This document shows positions 60,185 to 64,000 of a stretch of DNA of 64,000 bases, piece by piece. A model generated the notes under the pieces. That model saw nothing but the letters and a program-made list of their open reading frames with translations, made no database searches and was not told where the DNA came from. The stretch covers positions 62,001 to 126,000 of the forward strand of contig CAJTSF010000002.1 of assembly GCA_910578985.1 (NCBI GenBank). Direction: 5' to 3'. Position 1 is the first letter of the stretch. Each line of letters opens with the position of its first letter. A program made the position numbers and the translations under genes. This DNA comes from an uncultured Odoribacter sp. Lineage in GTDB: Bacteria; Bacteroidota; Bacteroidia; Bacteroidales; Marinifilaceae.

Positions 60185-62534
60185 ACTCTCTCACGAAACA
60201 ATCGATACCTTTCTTTTTCAAATCCGCAGCCGCCTTATCCGCATCTTCCCGCGTATCATAGATACCCGTGCAATAGCGCACCGCCCCGTTCGGAAGCCGG
60301 TCGGTGAACACCACGCGGAAACGGTCGATGATGGCAGGCACATTCTTGAACACGCCCAGCTGCAACGTATAAAACCGCCCTTTCAACGTACCCAGCGCCC
60401 TCAACTGTGTCTGTCCGAGCGTCATTGTGTGTCCCTCCTCCACCGCCACGGCTTTCTGGTTGGGATTATGCAGGGACTGCGGTCCCGGTTTATAGTTCGT
60501 GCGCAACACTTTGAACTCGATGCGCCGGTTCAACTGCCGGGCGGTCTCCCGCTGCTCCTGGGTCAATTCCCCTACCAAACGGTGATCCAGCACATCCCCC
60601 GTCTTCAGGAAAGGATACTCTCTGGCATCTTTCTCATTGATTTGACGGGGCATGCTTTTTCCGTAGCCTTTCGCCACCAGGCGGTCCCAATACACCCCTT
60701 TCTGAATCAGGTAATCCACCACCGCCTGCGCCCGGTTCTCGGACAGTATCATATTCGCCCGGTCGTTGCCTACCATGTCCGTATGGGCGGACAGCTCGAT
60801 GACGATATTGGGATTGTCTCTCAGCACATGCAGCAACTCCTCCAGATTCTTCATCGCATCGGGACGCAAATCCCACTTTGCCACGTCGAAATAGATATTG
60901 GGAATCACAATCGGTTTCTCTATCGGCTGCATATTCACCCTCAACTCATACAGCCGGTCCGACTTCTCCCGGTAAGTGGAAACCTCCCCCTTGCCTTTCA
61001 GGTACTGGGGATGAGAAGCCACGAAAATATAATCCTTCTCGGCAACCACCGGCATCGTCGCCATCCCCAGCGAGTCGGTCTCCAGGAAGATGACCTCTCC
61101 GTCGTCCACCGTCACCGTCACCTCCGCCTTATGCACAGGCAACTCTGTAATTGTATTGACCACCGCCAGATGCACCCGTAGCTGCTGGGGCAGATACTCG
61201 AAACTGAAAATATCGTCCCCCTTGCCGGAACGTCCCGAAGTGAATATCCCCTTGTCCTCGCCCGGCTTGAAGGCGATGCCGAAATCATCGCCATTTGAAT
61301 TCAACGGCGCAGGCAAATGCACCCGCACCTCTTTCCCGTCCCGGTTCTCTATCTTGTACAAATCCAACCCGCCGAAGCCGAAATGCCCGTCAGAAGCGAA
61401 ATACAACTCACCGTTATCCCGGACCATGGGAAACAACTCATTCCCTGCCGAATTCACCAACTCCCCGGCATTCACCGGATCTCCCCACCTGCCGTCCCGC
61501 TCCTCCACATACCAGATATCTTTCCCGCCGAAACCGCCGGGCAAGACGTCTGTCACGAAATACAGCCGTCCCCCGTCCGGTGTCAAAGCCGGATGTCCCA
61601 CCGACACCGTATCGCCGCACACTCCCGCAAGAGTGACCTCCATCCATCCGCCTGCCTTCGCTTCCTCGCTCTCCTCATTATCGGCGGCTTTCCGGGTGGC
61701 CTTATAAATCCGCGTCCCCGCATGCCCCCCTTTCAACGGGCGCGAGGAGGTAAAATAAAGGATTGTCCCGTCCGGGGAAAAACACATGCCCCCCTCATGC
61801 CGGTTGGAATAAAGGGAATCGCGCTGCAACACCGGTTGCAGCCAACGCGGTTCCTTGAACTTCTTGACCTTCACTCTCCCGTTCTTGTCCGTCGTCCGCA
61901 CCTCCTGCACGAACGCTGCTTTGAATATATGGCTGAATCCATCTCCGGTGACGGGATCTATCGCCTGTCGTTTCTTCTTGGGGTCTCCCTTCCGCGTGGA
62001 GGCGAAATAAACGGTGCAGGTATCTCCCGGCAGGTACACCGGCGCGAAATCGCTCCCCCGAGAATTGAAATCCCGCTTCAGCTCCACCGCATACCGCCCC
62101 CGTTGCTGCATGTCCCGCATCAACTGATCGACGTAATACACCCCGTCCCCACCCCGCGTGTCGCCGAACAGGCTGTCGCACTCGCTGTAATAACGCCTTG
62201 CCATAAGCGTATCCCCCATCCGCACACTCACATGCGCCAGTTTCAGATACACCTCAGGTTTCTCCTTGTCCGCCCGTTGCGACCGGCGGTACCACGTATG
62301 CGCCTCCTTCAGGCGGTTCACCCGTTCATACTCCTCCCCCGCACGCATGGCCATCACTCCCTGGAACTCTTTCGACTTCGTGCGGTTGTAAGCCTTCTCA
62401 TATTTCGAAGCTGCCTTATAATACCGCCCCGTCTCATGCAGCACGTTTCCGCGCTTCATGTAATAGCGTGCCGAACACGAGGACGACACCAACACGACAC
62501 AACCGCATAAAAAGAACAACAAACGATACATCAT
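60174..62534 (-). CDS. PorE-like outer-membrane lipoprotein (TPR, beta-propeller, CRD, OmpA, SPOR-like)
   Basis: The 786-residue protein has a lipoprotein signal (VVLVSSSC, Cys20), TPR helices at about 25-130, WD40/PD40-like blades at about 165-455 (FSPDGTILYFTSSRP, LTPDGGRLYFVTDVLPGGFGGKDIW), a carboxypeptidase-regulatory domain at about 458-545, and an OmpA_C domain at about 555-690 (IYFDVAKWDLRPDAMKNLEELLHVL, AHTDMVGNDRANMILSENRAQAVVDYL) that binds peptidoglycan. This is the PorE layout of the type IX secretion system. The last 70 residues (FYTLQLGVFKN ... VFTDRLP) look like a SPOR domain, which I do not recall in the P. gingivalis protein. Whether it serves T9SS is inference. Confidence 0.85.
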   Translation of the reverse strand: MMYRLLFFLCGCVVLVSSSCSARYYMKRGNVLHETGRYYKAASKYEKAYNRTKSKEFQGVMAMRAGEEYERVNRLKEAHTWYRRSQRADKEKPEVYLKLAHVSVRMGDTLMARRYYSECDSLFGDTRGGDGVYYVDQLMRDMQQRGRYAVELKRDFNSRGSDFAPVYLPGDTCTVYFASTRKGDPKKKRQAIDPVTGDGFSHIFKAAFVQEVRTTDKNGRVKVKKFKEPRWLQPVLQRDSLYSNRHEGGMCFSPDGTILYFTSSRPLKGGHAGTRIYKATRKAADNEESEEAKAGGWMEVTLAGVCGDTVSVGHPALTPDGGRLYFVTDVLPGGFGGKDIWYVEERDGRWGDPVNAGELVNSAGNELFPMVRDNGELYFASDGHFGFGGLDLYKIENRDGKEVRVHLPAPLNSNGDDFGIAFKPGEDKGIFTSGRSGKGDDIFSFEYLPQQLRVHLAVVNTITELPVHKAEVTVTVDDGEVIFLETDSLGMATMPVVAEKDYIFVASHPQYLKGKGEVSTYREKSDRLYELRVNMQPIEKPIVIPNIYFDVAKWDLRPDAMKNLEELLHVLRDNPNIVIELSAHTDMVGNDRANMILSENRAQAVVDYLIQKGVYWDRLVAKGYGKSMPRQINEKDAREYPFLKTGDVLDHRLVGELTQEQRETARQLNRRIEFKVLRTNYKPGPQSLHNPNQKAVAVEEGHTMTLGQTQLRALGTLKGRFYTLQLGVFKNVPAIIDRFRVVFTDRLPNGAVRYCTGIYDTREDADKAAADLKKKGIDCFVREYDQ

Positions 62535-62544
62535 CCGTCTTGAC

Positions 62545-62961
62545 TTAAATCGTTACACTCAATTCCCTGCTTCCGTCTGGAAGCTCCGAAAAATAACAGT
62601 CCACCGCCTCTTCCGGCAACAGCCCTTCGATTTTCTCGGGCCACTCGATAAAACAGCGGCTTCCCCCGTAAAAATACTCCTCAACTCCGAAATCCATTGC
62701 CTCCTCCTCCGAATTCACCCGATAGAAATCGAAATGATAGAGCGTCTCCCCTCCCTGCGTCACATACTCGTTCACGATGGCGAACGTCGGGGAACTCACA
62801 TCGTCCTCCACGCCCAGGCAGGCGCACACCGCCTTCACGAACGTCGTTTTCCCCACGCCCATCGGACCGCGCAAGGCAAACAAGCGCCGTCCCTGCACAT
62901 AATCCAGAAAAGAGGCGGCAACCTCCCGTATCTCATCCAAATGTCCAATCGTCCATTTCAT
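62545..62961 (-). CDS. tsaE: tRNA threonylcarbamoyladenosine biosynthesis ATPase TsaE
   Basis: The 138-residue protein has a P-loop GPMGVGKT at 32-39, VSSPTFAIVNEY and LYHFDFYRV, then FIEWPEKIEGLLPEE, the TsaE signature. It is the ATPase of the t6A modification with TsaB/TsaD. I choose the ATG at 62961; a TTG nine bases upstream is in frame but overlaps the previous stop. It lies 10 bases before the PorE-like gene and 5 bases after the repeat-module gene. No other t6A gene is seen in the window. Confidence 0.95.
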   Translation of the reverse strand: MKWTIGHLDEIREVAASFLDYVQGRRLFALRGPMGVGKTTFVKAVCACLGVEDDVSSPTFAIVNEYVTQGGETLYHFDFYRVNSEEEAMDFGVEEYFYGGSRCFIEWPEKIEGLLPEEAVDCYFSELPDGSRELSVTI

Positions 62962-62966
62962 AACCG

Positions 62967-64000
62967 TCAATTCAAATAATATTTCTTAAAAAACTCCAGA
63001 TACATCTCCAGGTTCTTTTTTTCCAGCAACGTCTGCAAATTTACCTCGGTAATCACAAAATCGGCATACTCCGCATTCCGCAACACCCGAAACAACTTCC
63101 GGTTGTTCATCACCGTCTTGAAATAACGCATCGCCTCCTCCTTGTCGTCGAAACCGGAAACCGCCATATAGTCATACTCTTCGTCGAAACGCTGGTTGTT
63201 CAACGACAGCCCCGAATAGCTCAACTCCTCGAAGAACTCTTTCAATTTCAACGGTTCCACCTGATTCGAATAGACCATCACGAATTTGTGCTTCCCGCCT
63301 TTGTTATAGACATAATCCCCGTACTCCACGCCGAGCTCGCGGGCATTCTTCAGGTAATTGTCCGTAAAGAAAGACATATACTCCTCCAGATAACCGTTTT
63401 CCCGGATCGCAGCCAGGTTCTGTTCCGTCACAACGAACACCTCGTGCTCCACTCCGACCAACGCATCATACAGTTCTTTGTCTTTCAGCACCGCATTCAT
63501 ATACCCCAGCGCCTGCTCCTTCGGTCCGATTCCTTTGCCGATGATAAACTCGTATTCCCCGTCGTAATCCCCCTTCTCCAAAGCCACCGCCGGATTGATG
63601 CGGCGTACGATATCCGCCATCCGCTTCATGTTCACCCGTCGGAACGGGAGCGCCAGCACGAAGTGGTGCGCCGCCTCTTCCTCATAACCGAAAATGTGGG
63701 CCATCGTCCCCCATTTCCCTGCCATCTCCTGTCCTTCCCGCGTGTTATTGAAATATTGGTCCGCAAAGAAATCCACATACCCGTCGATATTTTTCATCCG
63801 TTTCAACACCGTCAGATTCTCCTCCCCGATGAAGAACATCCGGTACGAACGGTTCCCCAACATCTTCAACAGATGCTTGTCCGTGGCAACCCGGTTCAGA
63901 TACTCCATGGCATCCTTGGCATCCGCAAAACTGTCCACCACCCACGCCTCCTGTCGGAACCATAGAGCCTCCTCCTTCATCCCGAGCGACTTGCCGCCCA
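62967..64000 (-). CDS. C-terminal part of a three-module repeat protein (partial, possibly SprE/PorW-like)
   Basis: The frame is open to the window edge and has no signal peptide in the visible 344 codons, so the N-terminus lies outside. Three related modules of about 120-135 residues are seen. Each ends in an F-V/F-I/V-T/G-E-N-L motif, then a Y-x-x-F-F-x-x-Y tail: FFIGEENLTVLKRMKNIDGYVDFFADQYF, then VVTEQNLAAIRENGYLEEYMSFFTDNYL, then VITEVNLQTLLEKKNLEMYLEFFKKYYL. The tail recalls the end of SprE/PorW TPR lipoproteins of T9SS, but only from memory. The gene is 5 bases before tsaE. Confidence 0.65.
   Translation of the reverse strand, partial: GGKSLGMKEEALWFRQEAWVVDSFADAKDAMEYLNRVATDKHLLKMLGNRSYRMFFIGEENLTVLKRMKNIDGYVDFFADQYFNNTREGQEMAGKWGTMAHIFGYEEEAAHHFVLALPFRRVNMKRMADIVRRINPAVALEKGDYDGEYEFIIGKGIGPKEQALGYMNAVLKDKELYDALVGVEHEVFVVTEQNLAAIRENGYLEEYMSFFTDNYLKNARELGVEYGDYVYNKGGKHKFVMVYSNQVEPLKLKEFFEELSYSGLSLNNQRFDEEYDYMAVSGFDDKEEAMRYFKTVMNNRKLFRVLRNAEYADFVITEVNLQTLLEKKNLEMYLEFFKKYYLN

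Overview
The window is about 64 kb of a Bacteroidota chromosome, order Bacteroidales. The evidence is: several start regions carry the Bacteroidota promoter form (TTTG, about 19 bases, TAnnTTTG; best at recN and rsfS); there are two SusC/SusD pairs with lipoprotein signals; and there is a LptA/OstA-like exporter, a PorE-like OmpA lipoprotein and the order rsfS-ftsH-cdsA-psd. The SusCD + DUF4843-like + PKD-like + TlpA locus hints at Odoribacteraceae (Odoribacter/Butyricimonas), but this is inference from memory. I found no rRNA, tRNA, IS element or CRISPR array. Both edges cut genes.

Layout. 1-8.9 kb is envelope biogenesis: a surA-moxR-ostA operon, a CarboxypepD_reg protein, coiled-coil membrane or lipoproteins and a DUF2851 protein. 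8.9-12.8 kb holds fhs, a membrane metallophosphoesterase and a SpoIIE-type phosphatase. 12.8-17.9 kb is a tight leftward operon: recN, an exonuclease, dnaB and a secreted GATase-like protein, under a very good promoter. 18.0-23.0 kb is an accessory patch (YczE-like membrane protein, two GNAT proteins, an FMN reductase, and a Sel1-repeat protein with a DUF4303-like tail). 23.0-34 kb is metabolism: lipA-lipB, PAP2, nitrilase and DPP IV, a fused NfnAB/GltD-like flavoprotein, SUI1, miaA, a pRiA4b-ORF3-like protein and a class V aminotransferase. 34.2-39.7 kb is a rightward run: rsfS, ftsH, cdsA, psd, panB and a RluA-type synthase. 39.7-41 kb is a BFD-like ferredoxin translationally coupled to a secreted choloylglycine hydrolase/penicillin acylase homologue.

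41-56.2 kb is the main accessory region: two divergent SusC/SusD systems. The leftward one has seven genes (SusC, SusD, DUF4843-like, PKD-like lipoprotein, two TlpA thioredoxin-fold proteins and an unusual secreted protein with a C25/caspase-like look). The rightward one is a simple SusC-SusD pair. No glycoside hydrolase, sulfatase, HTCS or sigma/anti-sigma gene lies beside them, so the substrate may not be a glycan. The 300-base gap between the two SusC starts holds a 36-base near-perfect palindrome centred on TACA-AG-TGTA, plus a repeated half-site. This is the most interesting regulatory signal in the window.

56.2-64 kb, all leftward, holds an ALG5-like GT2, a giant GT39-like membrane protein with C-terminal TPRs, a PorE-like lipoprotein with an added SPOR-like domain, tsaE, and the C-terminal part of a protein built of three repeated modules.
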